Assembly: GCF_002847825.1 (NCBI RefSeq)
Contig: NZ_PKIZ01000005.1
Coordinates: 55,597 to 119,596 of the forward strand
Length of the DNA: 64,000 bases
Reading direction: 5' to 3'
From: Kytococcus schroeteri
GTDB taxonomy: Bacteria > Actinomycetota > Actinomycetes > Actinomycetales > Dermatophilaceae
This document shows positions 44,638 to 55,268 of the stretch, piece after piece. The number at the start of each line of letters is the position of its first letter. Within the stretch, counting starts at the first letter, position 1. The notes below the pieces were generated by a model. That model worked only from the letters and a program-made list of their open reading frames with translations, was not told where the DNA came from and ran no database searches. The translations under genes and the position numbers were made by a program.

Positions 44638-45462
44638 ATGACCGGAACCCTGAACGGCCGCACCATCCTCATGTCCGGCGGGAGCCGCGGCATCGGCCTG
44701 GCCATCGCCCTGCGGGCCGCCCAGGACGGCGCCAACGTGGCGCTGCTGGCCAAGACCGACACGCCCCACCCGGCGCTGGAGGGCACCATCCACACCGCCG
44801 CCGAGCAGATCGAGGCCGCCGGCGGGCAGGCCCTGGCCGTGGTGGGCGACGTGCGCTCCGAGGAGTCCGTCCGCGAGGCCGTGGCCGCCACCGTGGAGCG
44901 CTTCGGGGGCATCGACGTGGTGGTCAACAACGCCAGCGCCGTGGACGTCTCGCCGGCCCGCGAGCTGCCCATGAAGAAGTACGACCTCATGCAGGAGGTC
45001 AACACCCGCGGCACCTACCTGCTCACCAGCGCCGCCATCGAGCACCTGGAGCGCTCGGACAACCCGCACGTGCTCACCATGTCGCCGCCGCTGACCATGG
45101 ACCCGAAGTGGTTCGGCCCGCACACGGCGTACACCATCAGCAAGTACGGCATGAGCATGGTGACGCTCGGCCTGGCCGAGGAGCTGCGGGAGGCCGGCAT
45201 CGCGGTGAACAGCCTGTGGCCGCGCACCATCATCGCCACGGCGGCCATCCGCAACGTGCTGGGCGGTGAGGCCGCCATGGCCCGCGCCCGCGACCCGCGC
45301 ATCATGGGCGATGCCGCGCACGCCGTGCTGGTGCGCGACGCCCGCGAGCGGACCGGCCAGTTCCTCGTGGACGACGAGGTGCTGGCCGAGGCGGGCGTCA
45401 CCGACCTGAGCGTCTACGGTGGCTCGCCCGACACGCTGCAGCCCGACATCTTCCTGCCCTGA
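44638..45462 (+). CDS. Short-chain dehydrogenase/reductase
   Basis: The 274-residue NAD(P)-dependent oxidoreductase has the nucleotide motif SGGSRGIG, VNNAS, and active site YTISK with an upstream TMSPPL Ser. The PPLTMDPKWFGPHTAYT segment is like HSDL2/citronellol-dehydrogenase relatives. ATG 44638 follows CCGGAGGCC. Substrate unknown, possibly a fatty acyl or terpenoid alcohol. Confidence 0.88.
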   Translation: MTGTLNGRTILMSGGSRGIGLAIALRAAQDGANVALLAKTDTPHPALEGTIHTAAEQIEAAGGQALAVVGDVRSEESVREAVAATVERFGGIDVVVNNASAVDVSPARELPMKKYDLMQEVNTRGTYLLTSAAIEHLERSDNPHVLTMSPPLTMDPKWFGPHTAYTISKYGMSMVTLGLAEELREAGIAVNSLWPRTIIATAAIRNVLGGEAAMARARDPRIMGDAAHAVLVRDARERTGQFLVDDEVLAEAGVTDLSVYGGSPDTLQPDIFLP

Positions 45463-45503
45463 CCCCCTCCGGGTACGCCCGGACCGCCCCGCCTGGAGCC
45501 CCG

Positions 45504-46856
45504 ATGTCCCTCGTCATGAAGTTCGGCGGTTCCTCCGTCGCCGATGCCGCGCGCCTCGCCCAGGTGGGTGAGCTGGTGACCGCCGCGATGCCGCGCCGCC
45601 CGCTGGTGGTGCTCTCGGCCACGGGCAAGACCACCAACGCGCTCGTGGCGGCCGCGGAGGCGGCGGAGGCCGGCCGCACCGAGGAGGCGCTGGGGCTCAG
45701 CGCGCAGGTGCGGCGCGCGCACGAGGCCATCGCGCACGAGCTGCTGGGCGGCGTCTCCCCGGAGCTGGAGTCGGCCTTCGACGCACTGTTCGGCGACCTG
45801 GACAGCCTGCTGCGGGCGGTGGCGATCCTCGCCGAGCTCTCCCCGCGCAGCCGCGACGCCATCCTCTCCACCGGCGAGCGCCTCTCCACCCGTCTGCTCT
45901 CGGACCACCTGGGCGTGCCGCTGCTGGACGCCCGCCAGCTGGTGCACACCGACTCGCGCCACGGCGCGGCCCGCCCGGACACCGAGGCCATCGCCCGCTC
46001 GGTGCAGCGCCGGGCCGTTCCGGCCCTGGAGGAGGCCGGCGCGGCGGTGACGCAGGGTTTCATCGGCAGCGACGCGCACGGCACCACCACCACGCTGGGC
46101 CGCGGTGGCAGCGACTACTCGGCCTCCCTGCTGGGGGCCGCGCTCGGCGCCGAGGAGGTGCAGATCTGGACCGACGTGGAGGGGCTGCTCACGTGCGACC
46201 CGCGCGTCGTGCCGGCCGCGCACTCGGTGCCGGAGGTGTCAGCCGCCGAGGCCGCGGAGCTCGCCGCGTTCGGCGCCAACGTGCTCCACCCGGCCACCAT
46301 CGCGCCGGCCATGGAGGCGGGCGCGATGGTGACGGTGCGCCACACCCAGCGCCCCGAGGGCGACTTCACCACCATCCGCCCCGGCGAGGTGGGCACGCAG
46401 TCCGCCACCGCCATCGCGGCGCGGGGGCCGGTGACGCTGCTCAACATCACCTCCCCGCGGATGCTGGAGCACGCCGGGTTCATGCAGCGGCTGTTCGACG
46501 TGTTCGGCCGCCACGGCGTGGTGGTGGGGCTCATCTCCACCGCCGAGGTGAGCGTCTCGGTGACCGTGGAGGGCGAGGTCGACCTCGATGCGGTGGTGCG
46601 GGAGATCGGCGGGTTCGCCACCGTGGAGGTGGCGCGCGACCGCGTCATCGTGGCCGTGGTGGGCGACCGGCTGCGGGCCACGCGCGGGCTGGCGGCACGG
46701 GTGTTCGCCAGCCTGGCACCGGTGGCCAACATCGAGATGATCAGCCAGGGGTCCAACGAGATCAACCTCTCGGTGGTCATCCGCGCCGACGAGCGCGACG
46801 ACGCCCTGCGCGCCCTGCACGCAGGCCTGTTCGAGGGGGACCAGCCCACCGTCTGA
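45504..46856 (+). CDS. Aspartate kinase (monofunctional, LysC type with ACT domains)
   Basis: First step of Lys/Thr/Met synthesis. The 450-residue protein has MKFGGSSV, STGERLSTRLL, GRGGSDYSASLLG and ANVLHPATI, and two C-terminal ACT domains (LLNITSPRMLEH..., VIVAVVGDRL...SNEINLSVV) for feedback control. Its length and sequence resemble E. coli LysC-III more than the usual ~420-residue actinobacterial Ask, which sits with asd. No asd is nearby. Confidence 0.92.
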   Translation: MSLVMKFGGSSVADAARLAQVGELVTAAMPRRPLVVLSATGKTTNALVAAAEAAEAGRTEEALGLSAQVRRAHEAIAHELLGGVSPELESAFDALFGDLDSLLRAVAILAELSPRSRDAILSTGERLSTRLLSDHLGVPLLDARQLVHTDSRHGAARPDTEAIARSVQRRAVPALEEAGAAVTQGFIGSDAHGTTTTLGRGGSDYSASLLGAALGAEEVQIWTDVEGLLTCDPRVVPAAHSVPEVSAAEAAELAAFGANVLHPATIAPAMEAGAMVTVRHTQRPEGDFTTIRPGEVGTQSATAIAARGPVTLLNITSPRMLEHAGFMQRLFDVFGRHGVVVGLISTAEVSVSVTVEGEVDLDAVVREIGGFATVEVARDRVIVAVVGDRLRATRGLAARVFASLAPVANIEMISQGSNEINLSVVIRADERDDALRALHAGLFEGDQPTV

Positions 46857-46878
46857 GGGCGGAGCGCACCACCACCAG

Positions 46879-46921
46879 TTGACACGGTGATGCGTCACGC
46901 TTATGTTGGTGACAGATCACC
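46879..46921 (+). promoter_or_regulatory. YceI promoter with two GGTGA-N4-TCACC operators
   Basis: A consensus-like promoter (-35 TTGACA 46879-46884; -10 TATGTT 46902-46907; 17-bp spacer) carries inverted repeats GGTGA-TGCG-TCACg (46886-46899, inside the spacer) and GGTGA-CAGA-TCACC (46908-46921, just after the -10). Their centres are 22 bp apart (two helical turns). A repressor dimer at either site would block polymerase. Confidence 0.75.
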
Positions 46922-46940
46922 TACCAATGGAGGAGTCACC

Positions 46941-47486
46941 ATGACCACGCTCGAGCAGCTCACCGGTACGTACACCATCGACCCGACCCACTCGCGCATC
47001 GGCTTCGTGACCCGCCACGCCATGGTCACCAAGGTGCGCGGCAGCTTCAACGACTTCGAGGGCACCGCCACCACCGGCGCCGACCTCGCCGACACCTCCA
47101 TCGATCTGACCGCCCAGGTGGCCAGCATCGACACCCGCAACGCCGACCGCGACCAGCACCTCAAGGCCGGGGACTTCTTCGGCGCCGACGAGTTCCCCAC
47201 CCTCACCTTCCGCTCCACCCAGGTGACCGCCACCGACGCCGACACCCTGCGCGTCACCGGCGACCTCACCATCAAGGGCACCACCCGCCCCGTGACCGTC
47301 GACTTCGACTTCGAGGGCGCCGCCACCGACCCCTTCGGCAACGAGCGCATCGGCTTCGAGGGCCGCACCAGCATCAACCGCAGCGACTTCGGCCTGACCT
47401 TCAACGCCGCCCTGGAGACCGGTGGCGTGCTGGTCTCCGAGAAGGTGGAGCTGGAGTTCGAGGTGTCGGCCATCAAGAACGCCTGA
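46941..47486 (+). CDS. YceI-family lipocalin-like protein
   Basis: The 181-residue protein has TYTIDPTHSRIGFVTRHAMVTKVRGSFNDFEG, DFFGADEFPTLTF and LTIKGTTRPVTVDF, the YceI beta-barrel signature for binding isoprenoid-type lipids. There is no signal peptide, so it is cytoplasmic. ATG 46941 with GGAGGAG. Controlled by the strongest-looking promoter in the window. Confidence 0.95.
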   Translation: MTTLEQLTGTYTIDPTHSRIGFVTRHAMVTKVRGSFNDFEGTATTGADLADTSIDLTAQVASIDTRNADRDQHLKAGDFFGADEFPTLTFRSTQVTATDADTLRVTGDLTIKGTTRPVTVDFDFEGAATDPFGNERIGFEGRTSINRSDFGLTFNAALETGGVLVSEKVELEFEVSAIKNA

Positions 47487-47521
47487 TCCCATCCCACCCG
47501 CGGCACCCCCGCACTCGATGC

Positions 47522-47554
47522 CGTGAGGCCCGCCCCGGCGGGGCGGGCCTCACG
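47522..47554 (+). terminator. Hairpin terminator
   Basis: A perfect 15-bp stem (47522-47536 with 47540-47554) with a 3-nt loop, 36 bp after yceI. Confidence 0.85.
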
Positions 47555-47602
47555 CGTGCCCGGGCCTTGTGGGGCGACGGGCCGGCTGGGAGCGTGGTGG
47601 GC

Positions 47603-47986
47603 ATGGAGATGACGCGCAGAATCATCGTGCTGGACGCCGCCGACCTCGAGGCCGTGTCCACCTTCTGGGCCGGCCTGCTGGACGGCACCGTGGAACGCCA
47701 GGACGACGACTGGCACCGCGTGCTGATCGACGGGGACTGGGAGTTCTGCGTGCAGCTCGCCCCGGACCACGTGCCCCCGCAGTGGCCCGACGGGCAGCCG
47801 CAACAGGTGCACCTGGACCTCTACCCGTCCGACCTCGAGGCCGCGCACGCCAAGGCCTTGGAGCTCGGCGCGACGCTGCTGCAGACCCAGGACGTGGACC
47901 CCAACGGCCGCGGCGGCTTCCGCGTGTACGCCGACCCGGCCGGGCACCCCTTCTGCCTTTGCTGGGAGGGCTCCCCCGGGGAATGA
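47603..47986 (+). CDS. VOC (glyoxalase-fold) family protein
   Basis: The 127-residue protein has two beta-alpha-beta-beta-beta modules (RIIVLDAADLEAVSTFWAGLLDG..., VHLDLYPSDLEAAHAKALELGATLL...VYADPAGHPFCLCW). It matches the Glyoxalase_6 type common in actinobacteria. Metal ligands are not complete, so its activity is unclear. ATG 47603; MT at 47609 is an alternative start. Confidence 0.85.
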   Translation: MEMTRRIIVLDAADLEAVSTFWAGLLDGTVERQDDDWHRVLIDGDWEFCVQLAPDHVPPQWPDGQPQQVHLDLYPSDLEAAHAKALELGATLLQTQDVDPNGRGGFRVYADPAGHPFCLCWEGSPGE

Positions 47987-48091
47987 GGGTCCCCAGCCGA
48001 GGGCGCGCAGGCCGCCCGGACCCCGTCCGGTCCGGTGCGGTCACCGGCTCATGCCCTGCCCGTCGCGGGGGAACGGGGGCTAGAGTGTGCC

Positions 48092-48246
48092 GGTCGGTTG
48101 CACCCCGGTCGGGGTGCGAGGGAACCCGGTGAGAGGCCGGGACTGACGCGCAGCGGTATGGGCTGTGCGCGGGGACACAGTGCCACTGGCCACAGGCCGG
48201 GAAGGCGTCCTCGCGTGGGAGCCCGAGTCCGAAGACCTGCCGACGC
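48092..48246 (+). ncRNA. Cobalamin (AdoCbl) riboswitch
   Basis: Conserved blocks appear in order: a P2-like hairpin (gcaccccggtcggggtgc), GGGAACCCGGTGAGAGGCCGGGACTG (broken here by its own stem), ACGCGCAGCGGTA (B12 box region), GCCACTGG, GGGAAGGCG and CGAAGACCTGCC. TAGAGT at 48081-48086 is a likely -10. The element sits 43 bp before the permease gene of an ABC system and should repress it when B12 is abundant. Confidence 0.93.
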
Positions 48247-48289
48247 TGTTCACCGTCCGCGGGCCTCGCGACTTGGGCCCCGATGAGAG

Positions 48290-49350
48290 ATGTGGGTCAC
48301 TCCCTTGCCTGATGCTGCCCGATCCCGGCCGCCCACCGCGGTCCTGATGGTCCTGCTCACCCTGGTGCTGCTGGCCAGCATGCTCGCCTCGCTCGCAGTG
48401 GGCGCCGTCTCCCTGCCCGTGGCCACCGTGTGGAGCGTCGTTCAGGCGCACCTGGGTGGCCAGCCCGCCGACCCGACCTGGGACGCCATCGTGTGGGACC
48501 TGCGCGCCCCGCGCACCCTGCTCGCCGCCGTCGCCGGCGCGGGGCTGGCCGTGGCCGGGGCCGGGATGCAGACCCTGGTGCGCAACCCGCTGGCCGATCC
48601 CTACCTGCTGGGCGTCTCCTCGGGCGCCGGGGTGGGGGCGACGGCCGTCATCACCACCGGCGCCCTGTCCGGACTGGGCGTCTGGGCCCTCTCCGGCGGG
48701 GCGCTGCTGGGCGCCCTGGCCGCCGCAGCCCTGGTGTTCGGGGTCGCGATGCTGCAGGGCGGCCTGACGCCGCTGCGGCTCGTGCTCACCGGGGTGGTGC
48801 TGTCGTCGGCGTTCAGCGCCGTCTCCAGCTTCCTGGTCTTCCGTTCCGGTGACCCGAGGGCGGCCCAGTCGGTGCTCTTCTGGCTGCTGGGAAGCGTCAG
48901 CGGTGCGAGCTGGCAGGTGCTGCTGCCCGCCACGGTCACGACCGTGGTCGCCGTGCTGGTGATGGTGGCCTTCTCCCGCTGGCTCGACGCGCTGTCCGCC
49001 GGCCCCGACCTCGCCGCCTCCCTCGGGATCCCGGTCAAGGGCCTGCGAGTGGCCCTGTTCGTCGGCCTCGCCGCGCTGGTCGGGGTGCTCGTGGCCGTCT
49101 CCGGCGGCATCGGGTTCGTCGGGCTCGTCGTACCCCACCTGGTCCGCATGGTGGTCGGCGCCCGCCATCGGGCCGTCGTCCCCGTGGCCGCCCTGAGCGG
49201 CGCCGTCTTCCTGGTGTGGGTCGACATGGCCGCCCGGGTCAGCGTCCGCCCCCAGGAGATCCCGCTGTCGGTGGTCACCGGCATCGTGGGAGCACCGGTG
49301 TTCCTCGTGCTCGTCGGTCGCCGCCACTACCGCTACAACGGAGCCGACTG

Positions 49351-49351
<1 letters not shown>
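48290..49351 (+). CDS. btuC: FecCD/BtuC-family ABC permease (cobalamin uptake)
   Basis: The 353-residue protein has about ten transmembrane helices with WDLRAPRTLLAAVAGAGLAVAGAGMQTLVRNPLADPYLLGVSSGAG, the hallmark of FecCD permeases, and GFVGLVVPHLVRMVVGARHR (ATPase coupling loop). The cobalamin riboswitch upstream indicates B12 or a precursor as substrate. ATG 48290 has only a weak AGAG site; ATG 48347 is a fallback. Confidence 0.88.
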
Positions 49352-50138
<787 letters not shown>

Positions 50139-50142
<4 letters not shown>

Positions 50143-51206
50143 CCACCCGCACGCTCACCACGGCGGCGCTCGTCGCCGTCATCGGCCTCGGCGCCGCCGG
50201 CTGCTCCGGCCCGTCCGGCGCGGATTCCGGCGCCGGCGCGTCCTCGGCCTCGTCCGAGACGGTGACCGTGACCAACTGCGGCCAGGAGGTCACCTTCCCG
50301 TCCCCGGTCCAACGCATGCTCGTCAACGACTCCAACATGATCGCCACCACCCTGGCGGTCGGGGCGGCCGACCAGATCGTGGCGGTGACCGGCCTGGAGA
50401 AGGACAAGGCGGTCCTCGAGGAGGTCTACGGGGCGGAGGAGGTCGCCGGGCTCAAGGAGCTCGGTGAGGTCGGCATCGGCCTCGAGCCCATCCTCGCCCA
50501 GCGGCCCGACATGGTGTTCGCCGGCTACAACTACGGCTTCGGCGAGGGGCGCAACCTGATGCCCGACGACCTCGCCCAGCGCGGCATCGCGCCCTACGTG
50601 CTCACCGAGAGCTGTCGCCGTTCCCCCGACCAGGAGGAGCGCGGCGAGATGGACCCCTGGAAGGCGTTGGCCGCCGACCTGACCAACATCGGCACGGTGA
50701 CCGGCCACGAGGACCGGGCGAAGGAGGTCCAGGCGGACATCGACACCCGTCTGGCCAAGCTCCGCAAGGCCCCCCAGGCGCAGCGGAAGCCGGTGGTGTT
50801 CCTCTTCGACAGCGGCACCGACGCCCCCTTCTCCAGCGGCGTGTACGGCGGACCCCAGGGCATCATCGAGGCCGCCGGGGCCACCAACCTGGCCGAGGAC
50901 GTCAAGGACACCTGGACGGCCATCTCGTGGGAGAAGGTCGCGGCCGGCAAGCCGGACTACATCGCGATCGTCGACTACCCCGGGGAGAGCGTCGCCGACA
51001 AGGTCCGCACCCTGCGCACCAACCCCGCCACCAAGGACTTGCCCGCGGTGAAGCAGGGGCGCATCGTCGCCCTGCCCTACGTGGCGTGGACGAGCAGCCC
51101 ACTCAACATCGATGCGGCCGAGTCCCTCCGGAAGGCCCTCGAGGAGGCCGACCTCGTGCCGGCCAGCGGCATCACGCCCACCCACGACCTGCGCGTCCAC
51201 CCCTGA
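50139..51206 (+). CDS. btuF: ABC transporter substrate-binding lipoprotein (BtuF/FepB-like)
   Basis: The 355-residue protein has lipobox AAGC (Cys22) and a class III binding-protein fold (VQRMLVNDSNMIATTLAVGAADQIVAVTG, ...LEPILAQRPDMVFAG). ATG 50139 overlaps the ATPase stop (ATGA) with GGAGGAAGC. The fold also serves ferric siderophores; the riboswitch favours cobalamin. Confidence 0.88.
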
Positions 51207-51213
51207 GCCGGGT

Positions 51214-51250
51214 GCCTCCTGGCGGGCACTGTTCCAGCCCGCCGGGAGGC
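51214..51250 (+). terminator. Hairpin terminator
   Basis: A 14-bp stem with one wobble (51214-51227 with 51237-51250), 8 bp after the uptake operon. Confidence 0.8.
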
Positions 51251-51333
51251 CCCGTCATGGCCCGACCATGGCAGACCGGGCAAAAACGAATCGGCCCTGG
51301 CCGCGGATTCCGCTGACCAGAGCCGATTCTGTG

Positions 51334-51410
<77 letters not shown>

Positions 51411-51445
51411 AAGGCCTGCCGCCCTCATCGGGCAACCCCGGCATC

Positions 51446-51910
51446 CTACATCATGTGCGGGGTGAGTTCAGAATCCTCCACCAGCCGCCGCACGTGACCC
51501 GCCGGGACCGGCGCCGCCCGCCCCACCACGGTGAGCGCCAGCCCGCCCAGCATGAGCCCCACCGGCCAGGCGGTGTCGGCCGGGTCGGTGATGGTCTGGC
51601 TCGTGCCGTCCGCGAAGTCGCAGGTCAGCGAGACGGGCAGCAGCGTGCGCTCCACACGCAGCGGCTCGGCCGCCTCCACGGACTGCCCGCGCAGGCTGGC
51701 GCACGCCTCGTAGGCGTCCACGGGGCCGAAGACGTTGACGATGAGCACCACCAGCCCGGCCAGCACCAGCAGCGGCGCCAGGGCCAGGGCCGCCAGACGC
51801 AGGGCGCCCTTCCAGCCCGACCGCAGCTCCTCGGCATCGGGCGCGCTGGGGAACCGGCGCGAGGGCTTGCTGGCCGGCGGCTGCGCCACCACCAACCGGG
51901 TGGCGCTCAC
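51446..51910 (-). CDS. Small membrane protein downstream of recR, function unknown
   Basis: The 154-residue protein has two transmembrane helices (~38-60 and ~117-135) with an extracytoplasmic loop between them containing two cysteines (ACASL, LTCDF). GTG 51910 overlaps the recR stop (GTGA), so it is translationally coupled to dnaX-recR. No family is recognised. Confidence 0.75.
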   Translation of the reverse strand: MSATRLVVAQPPASKPSRRFPSAPDAEELRSGWKGALRLAALALAPLLVLAGLVVLIVNVFGPVDAYEACASLRGQSVEAAEPLRVERTLLPVSLTCDFADGTSQTITDPADTAWPVGLMLGGLALTVVGRAAPVPAGHVRRLVEDSELTPHMM

Positions 51911-52521
51911 GCCGCACCCCCGGGCCGGGCGACCACCCGGCGCCCCTCGAAGGCACGCCCCAGGGTCACCTCGTCGGCGTACTCCAGGTCGCCGCCCACC
52001 GGCAGTCCGGAGGCCAGGCGGCTCACCTTGACGTCCAGCACCTGCAGCAGGCGCGAGATGTACGTGGCCGTCGCCTCGCCCTCCATGTTGGGGTCCGTGG
52101 CGATGATCACCTCGGTCACCTCGCCGTCCCCCAGCCGCTGCATGAGCTGGGCGATGCGCAGGTCGTCCGGGCCGATGCCGTCCAGCGGGCTGATGGCGCC
52201 GCCCAGCACGTGGTAGCGCCCCCGGAACTCGCGCGTGCGCTCGATGGCCTGCACGTCGCGGGGCTCCTCCACCACGCAAATGGCCGTGCCGTCGCGCTGC
52301 GGGTCCAGGCAGATGCGGCACTCCTCGGCCTCGGCGACGTTGCCGCACGTGGCGCAGAAGCGCACCTTCTCCTTGACCACCTGCAGGGCCGTGGCCAGCC
52401 GCTGCACGTCCTCGGGGTCGGCCGCCAGCACGTGGAAGGCGATGCGCTGGGCACTCTTGGGACCCACCCCGGGGAGGCGGTTGAGCTCGTCGATCAGGTC
52501 CTGGACCGCGCCTTCGTACAC
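51907..52521 (-). CDS. recR: Recombination mediator RecR
   Basis: The 204-residue protein has Hh[21 protein letters not shown], the zinc finger [16 protein letters not shown], and a TOPRIM domain ([29 protein letters not shown]). Works with RecF/RecO to load RecA at gaps. GTG 52521 begins 10 bp after the dnaX stop; the usual ybaB (ebfC) between them is missing. Confidence 0.96.
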   Translation of the reverse strand: MYEGAVQDLIDELNRLPGVGPKSAQRIAFHVLAADPEDVQRLATALQVVKEKVRFCATCGNVAEAEECRICLDPQRDGTAICVVEEPRDVQAIERTREFRGRYHVLGGAISPLDGIGPDDLRIAQLMQRLGDGEVTEVIIATDPNMEGEATATYISRLLQVLDVKVSRLASGLPVGGDLEYADEVTLGRAFEGRRVVARPGGAA

Positions 52522-52531
52522 AGGCCGAACC

Positions 52532-54931
52532 CTATGCCTGGTCCGTGTGTTCCTCGATCACGGTTCCACCGAGGATCTTCTCGATGGCGGCCGTGCCGAT
52601 GACGCCCACGGACTCCACGGTCTCGTCGTCCAGGTCGGGCGTGAAGTCGTCCTCCGGCGGCGGCTCCTCCTCGGGCGGGGGCTCGTCGCCGCCCACCGGG
52701 CCGGGGGGCGTCGGCGCACCGCCCTCCCTCGATGCCGGGGGCCCGGCCTGGTTGCCCGGGCCGCCGCTGCCCGATGCGGTGGGCCCGCCACCGGGTGCCG
52801 AGGGGGCCACCTGCGGGGCCGGGGCGTCCGCCGTGGCCCAGTCCGGGGCGGCGTCGCTGCGCTGCCCCCACTCGGGGGAACCCACCGGCCCCGCGGCACC
52901 GCCGGATCGACCCGCCGGACCGCCGGTGAAGCCACCCCCGCCGCCGGGGGCCACCTGGGCCGCCACGGACGGCGCGGACGGAGCGGACGGAGCGGCAGGT
53001 CCCCCCATCGGGCCGGGGGCACCGGCGCCCGGGCCACCGGCGGCACCGGGACCACCCGCAGCACCCCGGCCGCCGACCACGCAGCGGACCCGCGGGGTGA
53101 ACCCGAGCGCCTCCTGCACGGCCGCCGCCACGCGCTGGGCGTTGTCGCCGCGGTTGAAGCGCTCGGCGATCGGCGGCACCTCGGTGCTCAGCGTGAGGCC
53201 CTCGGCGCTCAGCTCGACCACCTGCATGGACTGCGACACCATCGCCCAGGTCACGCGACTGATGCCCTTGAGGCGGTCCAGCACCTGCGGCCACTCGTGG
53301 CGCAGCGTCTCCACCGGCACCGGGGCGACACCGGGGGCGTCGCCTCTCGCTGCCGCCGGCTCCTGTGCCGCCGACGCCCCCACCGTTGAGTCGTCGCTCG
53401 TCGGGGTCGACGGACGCTCCTGACCCCCAGAAGCGACGACTCGTTGAGGCTGACGCCCCTCAGTCGCCGGGGCCTCCTGCTGCGCAGCCTCCAGGCGGGC
53501 TCCCTGCTGCGGGGCAGCGGCATCCTGTCGCGGGACAGCGGCCTCCCGCACCGGCTCCGACCGCTGCGGCGCGGGGCTCTCCTGCACGGGCGCGGCCGCG
53601 GGCGCCTCCGCCCCCGTCTCCCGCACCGTTGAGTCGTCGCTCGTCGGGGTCGACGGACGCTCCTGACCCCCAGAAGCGACGACTCGTTGCACCGGCGCCT
53701 CCTGCTGCACCGGTGCCCCCTGGGCCGGGGCACCCTGCTGCGAGGTCTGCTGAACCGGCGCCGCGTCGCCTCGGAAGGCCATCCACCGCTCCACCTTCTC
53801 CAGCCGCGCGGCGAACCCGCCCTCGCCCGCGGCCCGCGGCAGCAGCAGCCGCGCCATGATGATCTCCAGCTGCAGCCGCGGCGAGGTCGCCCCCGTCATC
53901 TCCGCCAGGCCGCGGAAGAGCACGTCCGAGGCCCGCGAGAGCTCGGCCGCCCCCAACCCGCTGGCCTGCTGGCGCAGCCGCTCCAGCTGGTCGTCCGGCA
54001 CCCCGGGCAGCACCGCCTCGGTGCCGGTGGGCACGGCGTCCACGAGGATGAGGTCACGCATCCGCTCGGAGAGGTCCTCCACGAAACGGCGCGGGTCCTG
54101 CCCGGAGCCCACCACCCGCTCCACGGTGGTGAACAGCGACGCCCCGTCGCCGGCGGCGTAGGCGTCCACCACCCCGTCCAGCAGCTCAGTGTCGGTGAAG
54201 CCCAGCAGCGCCGTGGTGCCGGCCAGGGTGATGCCCTCGTCCCCGGACCCGGCGATGAGCTGGTCGAGCACCGACATCGAGTCACGCACCGACCCCCCGC
54301 CGGCGCGCACCACGTACGAGAGCACCCCCGGCTCCACGGCGATGCCCTCGCGCCCGCACACCTCGCCCAGGTACTCCTGCAGCACGGTGGGCGGCACCAG
54401 CCGGAAGGGGTAGTGGTGCGTGCGCGACCGGATGGTGCCGATGACCTTCTCCGGCTCCGTGGTGGCGAAGATGAAGAGCACGTGCTCCGGCGGCTCCTCC
54501 ACGATCTTGAGCAGCGCGTTGAAGCCCGCCGAGGTCACCATGTGCGCCTCGTCGATGATGTAGACCTTGTAGCGCGAGTTCGCCGGCCCGAAGGACGCCT
54601 TCTCACGCAGGTCGCGGGCGTCGTCCACGCCACCGTGGCTCGCCGCGTCGATCTCGATGACGTCCACCGAGCCCGCGCCGCCGGTGGCCAGGTCACGACA
54701 GGACCGGCACTCGCCGCAGGGGGTGTCCGTGGGGCCCTTCTCGCAGTTGAGGCAGCGCGCCAGGATGCGGGCGCTCGTGGTCTTGCCGCAGCCGCGCGGG
54801 CCGGAGAAGAGGTAGGCGTGGTTGACCCGCCCGGTGGCCAGGGCCCGCTGCAGCGGGACGGTCACGTGCTCCTGACCCACCACCTCGGCGAAGGTCTGCG
54901 GGCGGTAGCGGCGGTACAGGGCGGTGCTCAC
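52532..54931 (-). CDS. dnaX: DNA polymerase III gamma/tau subunit
   Basis: The 799-residue clamp-loader ATPase has [18 protein letters not shown], Walker [11 protein letters not shown], zinc module (C-LNC-EKG...CGECRSC), YIIDEAHM and sensor [11 protein letters not shown]. Domains I-III end about residue 375. A linker of about 170 residues rich in Ala/Pro/Gln contains two identical 22-residue segments. A tau-specific domain (~545-620, [18 protein letters not shown]) and a Gly/Pro-rich acidic tail follow. GTG 54931. The region upstream carries the SRP RNA gene. Confidence 0.96.
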   Translation of the reverse strand: MSTALYRRYRPQTFAEVVGQEHVTVPLQRALATGRVNHAYLFSGPRGCGKTTSARILARCLNCEKGPTDTPCGECRSCRDLATGGAGSVDVIEIDAASHGGVDDARDLREKASFGPANSRYKVYIIDEAHMVTSAGFNALLKIVEEPPEHVLFIFATTEPEKVIGTIRSRTHHYPFRLVPPTVLQEYLGEVCGREGIAVEPGVLSYVVRAGGGSVRDSMSVLDQLIAGSGDEGITLAGTTALLGFTDTELLDGVVDAYAAGDGASLFTTVERVVGSGQDPRRFVEDLSERMRDLILVDAVPTGTEAVLPGVPDDQLERLRQQASGLGAAELSRASDVLFRGLAEMTGATSPRLQLEIIMARLLLPRAAGEGGFAARLEKVERWMAFRGDAAPVQQTSQQGAPAQGAPVQQEAPVQRVVASGGQERPSTPTSDDSTVRETGAEAPAAAPVQESPAPQRSEPVREAAVPRQDAAAPQQGARLEAAQQEAPATEGRQPQRVVASGGQERPSTPTSDDSTVGASAAQEPAAARGDAPGVAPVPVETLRHEWPQVLDRLKGISRVTWAMVSQSMQVVELSAEGLTLSTEVPPIAERFNRGDNAQRVAAAVQEALGFTPRVRCVVGGRGAAGGPGAAGGPGAGAPGPMGGPAAPSAPSAPSVAAQVAPGGGGGFTGGPAGRSGGAAGPVGSPEWGQRSDAAPDWATADAPAPQVAPSAPGGGPTASGSGGPGNQAGPPASREGGAPTPPGPVGGDEPPPEEEPPPEDDFTPDLDDETVESVGVIGTAAIEKILGGTVIEEHTDQA
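53381..53446. repeat. 66-bp in-frame hairpin repeat in dnaX, copy A
   Basis: Exactly 22 codons, identical in all 66 bases to copy B. The core 53388-53442 folds as an 11-bp stem (GAGTCGTCGCT/AGCGACGACTC), a 4x4 internal loop, a 6-bp stem (GGGGTC/GACCCC) and a 13-nt loop. It encodes a segment beginning [10 protein letters not shown] and ending TSDDSTV. Confidence 0.95.
53624..53689. repeat. 66-bp in-frame hairpin repeat in dnaX, copy B
   Basis: Second identical copy, offset by exactly 243 bp (81 codons); hairpin core 53631-53685. Flanking sequences of the two copies are unrelated. Confidence 0.95.
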
Positions 54932-55033
54932 GCCCCAGACCCTAGCCGCGACCCCCGACAGCACGGCCACCGCCGACCACGGGACCGGAGCGCCCACCCG
55001 ACCCCCGCGGCGGCCCCGCAGCCCCCGGACGCA

Positions 55034-55124
55034 GAGGACCTCCCACGCACCTGGAAGAGCTCTCCTACCCTTGCTGCATTCCTGCCCTGGGGGAGTTCGG
55101 AGAGGTACCACCGCGTGGGAGGCC
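55034..55124 (-). ncRNA. ffs: Signal recognition particle RNA (4.5S-like)
   Basis: The minus strand gives a long hairpin closed by GGCCTCCCACGC/GCGTGGGAGGTCC. It has the conserved domain IV: AACTCCCCCAGGGCA, GGAA tetraloop closed by GCA/TGC, AGCAAGGGTA and GAGCTCTTCC. Length about 91 nt. TAGACT (55137-55132) fits a -10 just before it. Location upstream of dnaX is usual for actinobacteria. Confidence 0.88.
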
Positions 55125-55268
55125 GGCGCACAGTCTACGCGACGCCCTCGGGACGGCCCCCGCCCGGTGCCCCGGGGCCCCGCGGAGCCCCCGCCGGACA
55201 CCGCACCACCCGGCACGCCGGGACACCGGGATTTCACTCCGGCTTCACCGACGTGTATCCTCTCCGGC

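Noticed and set aside
52532..54931. Programmed frameshift in dnaX giving gamma and tau
   Set aside because: No A-rich slippery heptamer is visible; the full reading frame is open.
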